From Campylobacter blaseri (lineage in GTDB: Bacteria; Campylobacterota; Campylobacteria; Campylobacterales; Campylobacteraceae): DNA of 64,000 nucleotides. The notes beneath the pieces are model-generated. The model had not been told where the DNA came from, made no database searches, and was given only the letters and a program-made list of their open reading frames with translations. How positions within the stretch are numbered: position 1 is the first letter of the stretch; each line of letters opens with the position of its first letter. The DNA is taken from NCBI RefSeq assembly GCF_013201895.1, contig NZ_CP053841.1, forward strand, positions 1,426,001-1,490,000, read 5' to 3'. Made by a program: the position numbers and the translations under genes. This document shows, piece after piece, positions 35,523 through 44,449 of this stretch.

Positions 35523-35970
35523 ACTTTTAACTCACAAAAGTAAAACATACACCAGAAATAAAAAGAAATAAGTGGCAACTCCTTCATTAAAACAGGTGTT
35601 TTTTACACTTTAAGGCTTGTATAAGCTTACAAAATATAACTAAAAAACCAATAAAATCGCTATTTGATAGCATTTTATGAATTACAACTTTTTACAAAAT
35701 GTTCCGATAAAGTAGAATAAAAAACAAATAACAAAAAAAGAAAGAGCAATGAATTGTTATAGCATATTCAAAATAGTCTCTTTTTTGTAAAATAAATAAT
35801 ACATAATAAAAAAAGAGATTATATTTTAAATAACACTTTATAACTTATAAATAACTTTATAATAACTAATTATTTAACACTTTATAACTTTAATATAACT
35901 AATATTTTACTATATATTTAACACAATATAATCATATTTTAACACACTTTAAGAAAATAGTGATATAATT
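35523..35970 (+). repeat. 448-bp direct repeat, copy B (promoter cassette of parA)
   Basis: This copy matches 15120-15567 apart from two single-base differences. It contains the operator-like motif at 35689-35712 and ends with TGATATAATT, a probable -10 promoter 32 bases before the parA ATG. Copies A and B have the same orientation and are 20,403 bp apart. Confidence 0.85.
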
Positions 35971-36001
35971 CATATAATTTTAATGTATTTAAGGAAGTAT
36001 A

Positions 36002-36658
36002 ATGATTGTATCGATTTGCAATGAAAAAGGAGGAAGTGGAAAAAGTACCTTAGCAACAAATATTGCCATTAATCAAAGTTTATCTAAAAACGAACTACCG
36101 CTATTAATGGATACTGATCCACAAAAATCGATAGCTACATTTTTAAACATAAGAAACGAAGAAAACAAACCAAAGGTTTTTGATTTTACATATAAATATG
36201 GCGAAAATTTAAAAGAATTCTTGCAAAACTATAATGGCAACAAAGACATTATAATTGATACAGGCGGAAGAGATAGTAGAGAGATGAGAATAGCTATTGC
36301 ATTAAGTGATATGATTATAATTCCAACAATCCCAAGCCAGTTTGATGTTAGTGTGCTAGATAAAATGGTTAATGTTATAAAAATGGCAAAAGAACAAAAC
36401 GAAAAACTCATAGCATATATAGTAATCAACAGGGCTTCAACAAATCCTTTTTTATATAAAAAGATCGAGAGTTTAAAAAGCTTTATAGAAGAGATAGAGC
36501 AAGATTATATAAAATTAGCTGAAACAATCATATATGAGCGAGAACGCTACAAAGTGGCAACTCAACTAGGGCTTGGTGTGGTTGAAATAAAAGATGGCAA
36601 CAAGGCGGAAAGCGAAATTAAAAACTTATGTCTTGAACTTTTTAATACAAATAAATAG
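36002..36658 (+). CDS. parA: ParA-family partition ATPase
   Basis: The 218-residue product begins IVSICNEKGGSGKSTLATNI, the deviant Walker A motif of ParA/MinD proteins, and has the Asp switch LLMDTDPQKS. It lacks an N-terminal DNA-binding domain, so it is a type Ib-like short ParA. With the next gene it may partition the excised circular ICE. It is transcribed from repeat copy B. Confidence 0.9.
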   Translation: MIVSICNEKGGSGKSTLATNIAINQSLSKNELPLLMDTDPQKSIATFLNIRNEENKPKVFDFTYKYGENLKEFLQNYNGNKDIIIDTGGRDSREMRIAIALSDMIIIPTIPSQFDVSVLDKMVNVIKMAKEQNEKLIAYIVINRASTNPFLYKKIESLKSFIEEIEQDYIKLAETIIYERERYKVATQLGLGVVEIKDGNKAESEIKNLCLELFNTNK

Positions 36659-36673
36659 ATTACGGAGATAAAA

Positions 36674-37240
36674 ATGAATTTTAAAAAAACCACAAACTCG
36701 ATTGAAAATTTAGATGCGTTTATAGATGGAGCAGAGACTCAAAAAGAGAGAAAAGAAATAAATACTTCTTTTATAAATGTTAAATTTTCAATAGAACTTG
36801 GAGAAAAAATCAGACAAAAATATCCAATACTATCTGTTTCCAAATTCATAGAACAATCGTTAATTACGGACATTCCACACATAAAAGAAGAAATTTTGCC
36901 ATTTATTTATCAACAAGCCAAATGGTATGATATAGAAATGGATGATTTTGTAAAATTTAAAATGGGCTTAACGGAATCGCCACAGACAATAGAACCAAAC
37001 AAAACGGATGCAGCATTAAAAAATAGGGGGTTAAGGATAAGTAATGAAAATAAAGAGAAAATAATCAAGAAAGCACAAAATATCGGGTTAAAAATTTTAA
37101 CTTATTCAGAAATTAAAATTTTAGCTACTTATAAATTAAAAGATATTTTTACGTTTGAAGAGTTGATGCAATTTAAAGCAGAAGCGATGAATTACGAGCT
37201 AGAACTAGACGAATACATTGCAATGAGAATAAAGGGATAA
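36674..37240 (+). CDS. Putative ParA partner / DNA-binding protein
   Basis: The 188-residue product follows parA by 15 bases with a GGAG site, the usual place of a centromere-binding partner. It includes FINVKFSIELGEKIRQKYPI and SVSKFIEQSLI, resembling a ribbon-helix-helix segment, plus a C-terminal helical domain. It is a candidate to bind the repeated operator-like motif. The family is not certain. Confidence 0.6.
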   Translation: MNFKKTTNSIENLDAFIDGAETQKERKEINTSFINVKFSIELGEKIRQKYPILSVSKFIEQSLITDIPHIKEEILPFIYQQAKWYDIEMDDFVKFKMGLTESPQTIEPNKTDAALKNRGLRISNENKEKIIKKAQNIGLKILTYSEIKILATYKLKDIFTFEELMQFKAEAMNYELELDEYIAMRIKG

Positions 37241-37247
37241 AAAGCTT

Positions 37248-37271
37248 AAAAACGGCATATTAGCCGTTTTT
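37248..37271. terminator. Bidirectional terminator between parA partner and rep
   Basis: AAAAACGGC (37248-37256) and GCCGTTTTT (37263-37271) form a perfect 9-bp stem with an ATATTA loop. A and T runs on both sides allow termination on either strand. It overlaps the rep stop codon. Confidence 0.88.
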
Positions 37272-38079
37272 ATGAAGCCATATCACCTTTTAATATAAAT
37301 TTGAATGAATATCCAATGATTTTTTTATTATCATTTACTAGAAACTGCTTTTCAAACATAAGTTTCTTAAAGTAGTTTTCATTTAACTCCTTTATGGATG
37401 GCAAAATTACTCTACTATCAATATTGCTGGACTCGTAATAATCTGGCACAGCCATAAGGTTCTCAAAATCAAATCGGCTAAATTTAACACATTTAAAACC
37501 ATCTTTATCAGGTTTTATATTTTCATATTGGAGCAATAATCGATAAAGAGTTTTTGCAAATTTGCCTTTTATGGCTACAAAATCATATAAATTAATTTTC
37601 ATAAATTTAAGAACGCCAAAGAGAATATCTAAGGCAATAGGATTCATTTTAAAGCGTAAAATTTGTTGATTTCTAAAGGCTTTAATATCGGTAAAAAATA
37701 CACCCAAACTTAAAATTTCATCGTCATCTGTAATTTCAAGGGTTCTATATATTGCTGCACCGTCCTTGCCAAGAACTTTATTTGCAAAACTTTTAACTTC
37801 ATCGTTAAACCTAGTTTTATTTATCCCTTTGTCAAAAAATCTAGCAATTTCAGAGTAAGGCATTTCTATAAAGCCTTTATTTTCTGCATATCCTTTTTGC
37901 TTTGCAAACCAGCAAATCGTAAAGAATATATCATAATCTCTAGCCGTAAAATTAACTGGAAACAAAATAGAATTCATCTTATTTTTAAAAACAAGAGAGC
38001 CGTCTGTTTTTTTAAAATTCTTTTTTGAAACTTCTAGCACAAAATCGCCTTTCTTAAAATAGAAAGAAAAGTCACTCAT
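37270..38079 (-). CDS. rep: Rep_3-family plasmid-type replication initiator
   Basis: The 269-residue product has the two winged-helix build of Rep_3/RepB initiators: first domain with NFTARDYDIFFTICWFAKQK and IEMPYSEIARFFDKG, second with FVAIKGKFAKTLYRLLLQYE and LPSIKELNENYFKKLM. GAGG lies upstream of the ATG. It sits at the right end of the ICE, reading inward, with no obvious iterons next to it. It would allow autonomous replication of the excised circle. Confidence 0.85.
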   Translation of the reverse strand: MSDFSFYFKKGDFVLEVSKKNFKKTDGSLVFKNKMNSILFPVNFTARDYDIFFTICWFAKQKGYAENKGFIEMPYSEIARFFDKGINKTRFNDEVKSFANKVLGKDGAAIYRTLEITDDDEILSLGVFFTDIKAFRNQQILRFKMNPIALDILFGVLKFMKINLYDFVAIKGKFAKTLYRLLLQYENIKPDKDGFKCVKFSRFDFENLMAVPDYYESSNIDSRVILPSIKELNENYFKKLMFEKQFLVNDNKKIIGYSFKFILKGDMAS

Positions 38080-38115
38080 ATTTATACCTCGTAATCTAAA
38101 AATTTGACTACAATT

Positions 38116-38622
38116 TTAAAATACTTTTAATGTGTTGAAGCTTAAAAATATTAAAGATAGCACAAATATTAAAAAAAATGAACATAAAGACTTAGTTAAG
38201 TCGGAAACAACCATAGCTAAAAATATAAATAAAGATATAATAAATGAAATTATCCAAATAAATGAAGATTTATAATAGATTAAATAATAATTATCATCAC
38301 TAAAAGTGTTTAAATCTTTTTCTATATGATAAAAAAACCAAAATACAAACACTAAAATTAAAATTAAAGTTGGTAACAATAAAAATATTGAAGATGTATA
38401 AATTACAACGCCTAAGGATTCTCCCCATGTAAGGCTTGGTATATATTTATAATTAATATAAAAATATATACTATAAATTAGCAACCCAAGACCAAAAAAT
38501 ATAACAGTTGATATCCATTTATTACTCATAAATAAATCAATAATTTCTCTAAAAGTCTCTTTTTTGATTTTGAAATCTTGTTTTTTGCTTTCTTTAATAC
38601 TTTTGCTGTTGTCAATTTCCAT
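38116..38622 (-). pseudogene. N-terminal part of the membrane-protein gene interrupted by the ICE
   Basis: An intact start (ATG 38622 with GAGG 7 bases upstream) leads into a polar N-terminus and four hydrophobic segments (ISTVIFFGLGLLIYSIYFYI; LLLPTLILILVFVFWFFYH; FIWIISFIISLFIFLAMVV; SFFLIFVLSLIFLS). After the att core at 38141-38154 the frame reads 8 ICE codons (FNTLKVF after Ser) and stops at 38116. 156 codons precede the core; with the 184 at 6194-6748 they rebuild a 340-residue protein. It follows RTX protein 1 and may be its membrane partner. Confidence 0.8.
38141..38154. other. Right attachment site core of the ICE
   Basis: CTTAAAAATATTAA repeats the left core exactly. ICE-side bases next to the two cores form inverted arms (AAGCTTAA here and TTAAGCTT at 6741-6751) that would come together in attP. 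Confidence 0.85.
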
Positions 38623-38660
38623 TTAAAATCCTCTTATATTACTTATTTAAAAATTGATAT

Positions 38661-38692
38661 ATAATGCCAAGCCGATTAAAGCTTGACATTAT
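38661..38692 (-). terminator. Hairpin after the RTX protein 1 gene
   Basis: ATAATGCCAAGC and GCTTGACATTAT form a 12-base stem with one mismatch and a CGATTAAA loop, about 45 bases downstream of the RTX 1 stop. It probably ends the RTX operon or separates it from the downstream membrane gene. Confidence 0.55.
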
Positions 38693-38736
38693 AATTTGGT
38701 TTATTTTTTTGATTTTTTACTTGATAGCTCCAAGAA

Positions 38737-40589
38737 TTTTAACTTCCCCATCCACTCATAACAAGTTGCATTGAATTTGTATTATTTTTTATATCATCAC
38801 TAGTGATGTTTATTAAACCATTATTGTCTGAGTAGGAGTTTAGTTGTTCTATGACTTTGTTTATTGTTGATGAGCTTATACAATCATTTATATAAGATGT
38901 ATCTAGTTTATTATCTTTGTCAAATATAATGTTTTCAATTTCATTATGTTTTCCAAATATCCATCTGTAATGATTTTTAATTATTATGTTATCATCTGTA
39001 TCTTTTACATTTATAACTAAATCTTTATTTTTTATGCTAAGCTCTACATCATCTTTTGATAAACCTTTTAGTATAAGTGTATCATTTCCTCCACTATCTT
39101 TTATAATATCTTTTCCATCTCCTTTATGATATATATAAACATCATCTCCAAAGCCTCCTTGAAGTTTGTCATCTCCTTTACCCCCAATTAATATATCTTT
39201 ACCAAATTCTCCATCAATGTTATCATTTTCATTTTCACCTATTAAAATATCATTTTTATATCCGCCACTTAGATGTGTCTTTGTGTTTGTATCTGCTTTA
39301 AGATAAGCTGATTTGAAATTTGTATTTAAATAGTTTTCATCTTTTAAACCAAATTTAACTATATCTTTTGAAGTTATAGTTAAAATATCATCATAGTTTA
39401 AAGTTTTTCCATCTTTAAACTCTATAAAAGATATCTTCTCTTCATTTTTATAAAAGTCTTTTATGGTTATTTGATTATCTTCTTTTTTAATTATTAAATC
39501 ATCTTTTTTGTTAGTAAAACTTAGTTCATTTATAGTTGTGTCATCTGTAAATTTAATGATGTTTTTATCAATATTATTTTTATTTGTTTCTATGATAGTA
39601 TTTTTTCCAAAGTTTGCTTCAAATATGTAGGTATCACTTCCGTTGCCACCTTGTAATACATCATTACCACCTTTACCATTTATGATATTATCTTTTTCAT
39701 TTCCTATTATTGTTTCATTGCTATTTGTGCCTAGATTGCTTGCATCAAATAAAGCATCAGCTAACTCATCTAAGTTATTTGGTTGAAAATACAAGCCACC
39801 TGTTTTATCACTATAGTTTTTTAGATGCTCCATATTTGAGTTTATAGATATTATGTTTATTTTTACACTATTATCATAAACATTGCTATTATCTAGACTT
39901 CTGCTTAAAGAGACTCCAAAATTATTTGCCATAGCTATAACTTCGTTCATTCTATGGTTATCATCTCCACCTTCATCAGTCATAAGGTATATCTCTTTAC
40001 TAAGTCCATTATTTGGAGTAAAGTTTCTCATGCCCTCTATCATAGCAGCACAATGATATTCTCTTCCGCCATATTCAATATTCACACTATTAATTCCACT
40101 TTGAAAAGAAGCATAGTTATCATAAGTTCCTATTGTTCTTATGTTGTTATCACTAAATGTTACAATTGAAATTTTAGAATACACATTTTTATCTGTATTT
40201 GATTTAAATATATTATTAGCTATTAATTTAGCATTATTTTTAGCAGTTTGTATATCATCACCCATTGAACCAGTTGTATCTATAACTATAGCAACTTCTT
40301 TTCCTAATTTATCAATTAAATTTATCCCTAAACTTTTTTCATCTTTTTTATAGTTTTTTATGGTTAAGCTTTGTTTTTCATCTTTAGTTAAAACTTTTAA
40401 AGTTAAGCTTGATTCATTGTATTTATATATAAACTTGTCATCTTCATAAGTATCTTTTTTATCTTTAACTTTTTCTTTTGCTCCAGTTAGATTTATATTA
40501 TTAAAATGAACCTCTCCTTTACCATCACTATCTTCTATGATATCTTTGTCTCCTGCATAGTAGGTGTCAAAACCTTTGCCACCAAACAT
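38737..40589. repeat. 1.85-kb near-identical repeat, copy in RTX 1
   Basis: This stretch equals 45613-47465 with only two differences noticed (near 38847-38854). It starts just past the stop codon and ends abruptly within the codons for the MFGGKG motif. Identity stops sharply at both ends. Confidence 0.9.
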
Positions 40590-42080
40590 TTTATCTTCTC
40601 CAGCACTTCCGTAGATAGTGTCATTACCACCATTTTCATCATCTTTGCCATTTTTATTATCAGCATAAATTTCATTTATAGATTCTTTATTTGTTATATT
40701 TCTTAAATCTATAGTGTCATTACCACTTCCTGCTTCTATATGCGAGTTACCGCCTAAAACAGTTATGGTATCATCTCCAGCTAAAGTATAAATTTTGGTG
40801 AAGGTATTTTTACCTGAATTTGATCTTATGTTTTCAATAGTGTCATTCGAGTTTGTGCCAAATATAAATTGATTATGTAGACTATCTGTTACAATTCCAC
40901 TTTCATCAAACATAGGTTTAAGAACTATACCAGTTTCATAATCTTTATAATACTCTCCAACTACAGAACTGGATTTAAGTGCTTTTAAAAGCATTTTAGC
41001 TTTATCTTTTATATATTCCTTTGAATACTCATATTTATGTTTTTCAAGTTCATCGTAAGCATTTGATGATATATTTGAAACTATAAAAGGATTTAAATTT
41101 ACCAAAGCATAGAGTTCTGGCATATTTGGTGTTGTGGTTATGAGTGAGTTTGGATTTAACAAATCTATCTTATAATTTATATTATTTTCTTCATTTGATA
41201 AAAATATATCCATTAAATTTTTATTGCTTTTATTACCATTTATAATCTCATCTATTTCATTCATAGTTTTTTCAACTATTTGTGCCACACTTCCTTGCAT
41301 AACTATGCTTGAGTTATTATAAAATCCACTTAGATAGCTTGTAACACTTTCTTCGCTTGCACCTCTTTTTATCATCTCATTATAAAAATATAAAATTTCA
41401 GTCAAATCTTTTATGGAGTGAGAGTTGCCTGATACTTCAATAACATCACCAAATCTATCTTTCCACCATAAATTTGCTATAGTTTCAACTCCATCTTTAG
41501 CAACTATATCAGTTACTTTTGTTGTTATACTATTAGAGTTTTGATATTCATATAAAGCTTCGCCTAATTTATTATCAAGATAATGATTAAAATTAACTTG
41601 TTCATTTCCTATCCAAAAATACCTATTATTTTTATCTTTATATATTTTAGTATTTAAAAGATCTTTACCACTAGGTGCATTGAATGTATAACACTCATCA
41701 AATAAATTTGGAAAAGATTTGCAAGCTATTTGAGCCAATGTTCCACCAAGAGAGTGTCCTACTATAGTTACACCTTTTAATTTATCTTTGTTATCATTTA
41801 TAAATTTAACCATATCTGCATATTGAGACTTAGGCAAAGAATTTACAGCAAGATTACCATCTGCTATTATTAGGTCTCTAATAAAATCTGTTTTAAATTC
41901 AGTCCCTCTTATAGCTAGTATTTTTTGACCGTCTTTAACATATAAAGTTGCTGCAAATCCAGAAGTAGTGTTTTGCACGACATATTCTTCATTGTAGCCC
42001 GTTGGTATGTGATACTTATCATAATAAACATTATTTGCCAATGCTGCCAATTCTTTATATTTTGAAAATTCATTTTTCAT
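38739..42080 (-). CDS. RTX protein 1: N-terminal class-3 lipase, VWA domain and RTX repeats
   Basis: The 1113-residue product has an N-terminal alpha/beta-hydrolase of the class-3 lipase/phospholipase type (residues 1-230) with IRGTEFKTDF and nucleophile Ser110 in VGHSLGG. A linker shared with RTX 2 follows (about 300-520, with GAGDDT-like nonapeptides such as GGDDTITVLGG variants), then a VWA domain with MIDAS VIDTTGSMGDD (about residue 590), then further RTX blocks (GGKGDDKLQGGFGDDVYIYH) and a C-terminal secretion region. There is no Sec signal; T1SS export is expected. AAGGAG precedes the ATG, which lies inside the upstream membrane-protein gene. Confidence 0.88.
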   Translation of the reverse strand: MKNEFSKYKELAALANNVYYDKYHIPTGYNEEYVVQNTTSGFAATLYVKDGQKILAIRGTEFKTDFIRDLIIADGNLAVNSLPKSQYADMVKFINDNKDKLKGVTIVGHSLGGTLAQIACKSFPNLFDECYTFNAPSGKDLLNTKIYKDKNNRYFWIGNEQVNFNHYLDNKLGEALYEYQNSNSITTKVTDIVAKDGVETIANLWWKDRFGDVIEVSGNSHSIKDLTEILYFYNEMIKRGASEESVTSYLSGFYNNSSIVMQGSVAQIVEKTMNEIDEIINGNKSNKNLMDIFLSNEENNINYKIDLLNPNSLITTTPNMPELYALVNLNPFIVSNISSNAYDELEKHKYEYSKEYIKDKAKMLLKALKSSSVVGEYYKDYETGIVLKPMFDESGIVTDSLHNQFIFGTNSNDTIENIRSNSGKNTFTKIYTLAGDDTITVLGGNSHIEAGSGNDTIDLRNITNKESINEIYADNKNGKDDENGGNDTIYGSAGEDKMFGGKGFDTYYAGDKDIIEDSDGKGEVHFNNINLTGAKEKVKDKKDTYEDDKFIYKYNESSLTLKVLTKDEKQSLTIKNYKKDEKSLGINLIDKLGKEVAIVIDTTGSMGDDIQTAKNNAKLIANNIFKSNTDKNVYSKISIVTFSDNNIRTIGTYDNYASFQSGINSVNIEYGGREYHCAAMIEGMRNFTPNNGLSKEIYLMTDEGGDDNHRMNEVIAMANNFGVSLSRSLDNSNVYDNSVKINIISINSNMEHLKNYSDKTGGLYFQPNNLDELADALFDASNLGTNSNETIIGNEKDNIINGKGGNDVLQGGNGSDTYIFEANFGKNTIIETNKNNIDKNIIKFTDDTTINELSFTNKKDDLIIKKEDNQITIKDFYKNEEKISFIEFKDGKTLNYDDILTITSKDIVKFGLKDENYLNTNFKSAYLKADTNTKTHLSGGYKNDILIGENENDNIDGEFGKDILIGGKGDDKLQGGFGDDVYIYHKGDGKDIIKDSGGNDTLILKGLSKDDVELSIKNKDLVINVKDTDDNIIIKNHYRWIFGKHNEIENIIFDKDNKLDTSYINDCISSSTINKVIEQLNSYSDNNGLINITSDDIKNNTNSMQLVMSGWGS

Positions 42081-42795
42081 TTTTTTCTCCTTTTAAATTA
42101 TTTATTAAATCTTTATCTATTATTGAATTTCCGCTTTTGCCTATCTCGGCTCCCACAATACAAGTATGTGCTGTATTTTCTAATTCAAAATCACTAGCTG
42201 TTTGATATGATGTATATGGTAAAACAACTTCATACAATGTAGCTATTTTTATATTATACTTTTGTAAAAGTATGTCAAAAGTGTTAAATTCTTTAACTAT
42301 ATTTGTACAAATATTGAATTTGTCTCCAAAGCATTTAAAGTATTCATTTGTTTGTTTAAAATAGTATTTATGATTTTTTATATCTTCTATTGTATAGTTA
42401 TTATCTACTATTTCCAACCTATAACCCTTGGCTGATATAATATCTCCTTGTTTATCCTTAGCAATATTACATTTTAATTCAAATATAAAATAATTTGTAA
42501 AAGGTAAAGCTTTTGAAATGACTATATACGCCATAATTGCATATGCAAATTTATTTGGTATTTTTTTATTAAATTTTAAAAAGTACACCAAAACGATAAT
42601 CACAACAATAGGAAATACAAATATTCCTATTAAGATAGGCAAAAAATCAAATGTATAATAAAGCATAGATATCAATATCGCTAAGATTATTAATTTTACA
42701 TAAATTTTAATATTAGGCATAAAAAACCAACATATTAAAATGGAATATAAAACAGTATTAAGAACAAATAAAAAAGATGCGGTTTCACTAGGCAT
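42070..42795 (-). CDS. Membrane protein paired with RTX protein 1
   Basis: The 241-residue product has about four N-terminal membrane segments (FLFVLNTVLYSILICWFFM; IYVKLIILAILISMLYYTF; ILIGIFVFPIVVIIVLVYFL; FAYAIMAYIVISKALPF) and a C-terminal soluble domain of about 120 residues with three Cys. Its end overlaps the RTX 1 start by 11 bases, so the two are translationally coupled. Function unknown; immunity or export-assistance to RTX 1 is inferred from pairing. Confidence 0.75.
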   Translation of the reverse strand: MPSETASFLFVLNTVLYSILICWFFMPNIKIYVKLIILAILISMLYYTFDFLPILIGIFVFPIVVIIVLVYFLKFNKKIPNKFAYAIMAYIVISKALPFTNYFIFELKCNIAKDKQGDIISAKGYRLEIVDNNYTIEDIKNHKYYFKQTNEYFKCFGDKFNICTNIVKEFNTFDILLQKYNIKIATLYEVVLPYTSYQTASDFELENTAHTCIVGAEIGKSGNSIIDKDLINNLKGEKNEK

Positions 42796-42867
42796 AAATA
42801 TTCCTTTTTGAGTTTAAAATCAATATAAGTTTTTATATTCTTAAAAGCTTATATTTAAATTTAGTTA

Positions 42868-44448
42868 TTATGCTACTAAACTTAAATATAAGTTTGTGTT
42901 ATCAAATATCACACTTCCTTCACCATCACTATCTTGTATAATATCTTTATCTCCTACATAGTAGGTGTCATTGCCTTTGCCACCATAAATAGTATCCTTT
43001 CCAGCACTACCGTAAATGGTGTCACTACCACCATTTTCATCATCTTTAGCATTTTTATTATCAGCATAAATTTCATTTTTAGATTTTTTGTTTGTTATAT
43101 TTCTTAAATCTATAGTGTCATTGCCGCTTCCTGCTTCTATATATGAGCTACCACCTAAAACAGTTATGGTATCATCTCCACCTAAAGTATAAATCTTAGT
43201 GTGCGTGTTTTTATCTAGTGTTGATTTTATGTTTTGAATAGTGTCATTTTTATTTGTGCCAAATATAAATTGATTATGTGGACTATCTGTTACAAATCCA
43301 CTTTCATCAAATGCTAGTCTTAGCTCTACACCGCTTTCATAATCTTTATAATACTCTCCAAATACAGAACTAGACACAAGTGCTTTTGAAAGCATTCTAA
43401 GTTTATCGTCTATATACCCTTTTGAATACTCATCTTTATATTTTTCAAGCTCATTGTAAGCATTTGATGATATATTTGAAACTATAAAAGGATTTAAATT
43501 TACCAAAGCATAGAGTTCTGCTATATTTGGTGTTGTGGTTATGAGTGAGTTTGGTGTAAGCACATTTAAATTTAGTGAATTATTAGAAGCATTAAATACT
43601 CCTATTTTTTTAAACTCTTCATTTAATTTTTCATAACCTTGTCCTTTATGAATCATTGCAGTTGAAAGATAAGCAGTTGTTAGTTTTTCATAAGTTACAT
43701 TTGAATTAAAATGAGATAATGTGGTGTTATAGTCTTTTATAGCTTCATTAAGTGGACCTATTTTATGTGCACTTAATCCTACATTTTTACCAAATATAGG
43801 TATAAATTTACCTAGATGCTTGGATATAATTCCTGTTGCAAAATTTGAAAGTATATCGCCATTCAATAAGCCTTCATCTTGATAAGATATGTTAACAATA
43901 TTTTCTTTTGCAAAAGATTCAGCAGAAGAGTTATATATACCTACAGCATCAAGAACCCTTGCTATGATATTAAGTGAGCCATTTTGAGGATATTTAACAA
44001 GTGCATCAGATCCCCAAGGGTTATAAGCATAACCTTTTATGCCCAAACTTGCTCCAACTTGTTGAGTTAAAATCCCACCCAAGCTATGTCCTGTAAGGGT
44101 AAGGTTTGATTTATCAATTCCATATTGTTTAATTGCATCATTGACAAACTTTCTAGCACTATAATATTGGGGGTTAATATTTTTAACACCTGCCAAAAGA
44201 TCAGCAAACCAATCTTTGGCACTTCCCATCTCTGTTCCTCTAAATGCGATGACATATTGATCTCCGTTTTTCAGTAAGAGAGCTTGTAGCCCATCTGAAC
44301 CTGAATTATCAATACGATCTATAATATCATATTCTATACCATTAGCAGATAATTCATTTTTATTTTTAAAATAACCCTGACCTTGATCAGAATACACTTC
44401 ATCCGAAATAATACCCATTGTTGTGATTACATTTGCACTTGTATCCAT
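42868..44448 (-). CDS. RTX protein 2: class-3 lipase with short RTX block
   Basis: The 526-residue product has a class-3 lipase domain (IAFRGTEMGSAKDWFADLL; nucleophile Ser122 in LTLTGHSLGGILTQQ), different from that of RTX 1, followed by the linker it shares with RTX 1 (LITTTPNIAELYALVNLNPF) and RTX nonapeptides (GSGNDTIDLR, GKGNDTYYVGDKDII). It ends in DNTNLYLSLVA, soon after the first RTX block, and lacks the VWA domain and second RTX region. It may be 3'-truncated, or the short hydrophobic tail may serve as its T1SS signal. AAGGAG is upstream. Confidence 0.85.
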   Translation of the reverse strand: MDTSANVITTMGIISDEVYSDQGQGYFKNKNELSANGIEYDIIDRIDNSGSDGLQALLLKNGDQYVIAFRGTEMGSAKDWFADLLAGVKNINPQYYSARKFVNDAIKQYGIDKSNLTLTGHSLGGILTQQVGASLGIKGYAYNPWGSDALVKYPQNGSLNIIARVLDAVGIYNSSAESFAKENIVNISYQDEGLLNGDILSNFATGIISKHLGKFIPIFGKNVGLSAHKIGPLNEAIKDYNTTLSHFNSNVTYEKLTTAYLSTAMIHKGQGYEKLNEEFKKIGVFNASNNSLNLNVLTPNSLITTTPNIAELYALVNLNPFIVSNISSNAYNELEKYKDEYSKGYIDDKLRMLSKALVSSSVFGEYYKDYESGVELRLAFDESGFVTDSPHNQFIFGTNKNDTIQNIKSTLDKNTHTKIYTLGGDDTITVLGGSSYIEAGSGNDTIDLRNITNKKSKNEIYADNKNAKDDENGGSDTIYGSAGKDTIYGGKGNDTYYVGDKDIIQDSDGEGSVIFDNTNLYLSLVA

Positions 44449-44449
44449 C

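Larger units (their letters stand above)
6735..38154. mobile_element. Integrative and conjugative element of about 31.4 kb
   Basis: The element is bounded by a 14-bp direct repeat (length 31,406 bp counting one core copy). It carries an integrase at the left end, a complete VirB2-VirB11/VirD4 set with a relaxase and candidate oriT, SSB, topoisomerase, an ArdC-like protein, an orphan methylase, a HEPN-MNT pair, ParA and a Rep_3-type initiator at the right end. Most operons read on the plus strand and are A-rich on the coding strand, unlike the T-rich plus strand of the flanking minus-strand RTX region. Having both an integrase and its own Rep/ParA suggests a plasmid-like stage after excision. 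Confidence 0.9.

Noticed and set aside
38739-42080. Short in-gene repeats in RTX coding sequence as DNA-level repeats
   Set aside because: They encode the GGxGxDxxx nonapeptides and are explained by the protein.
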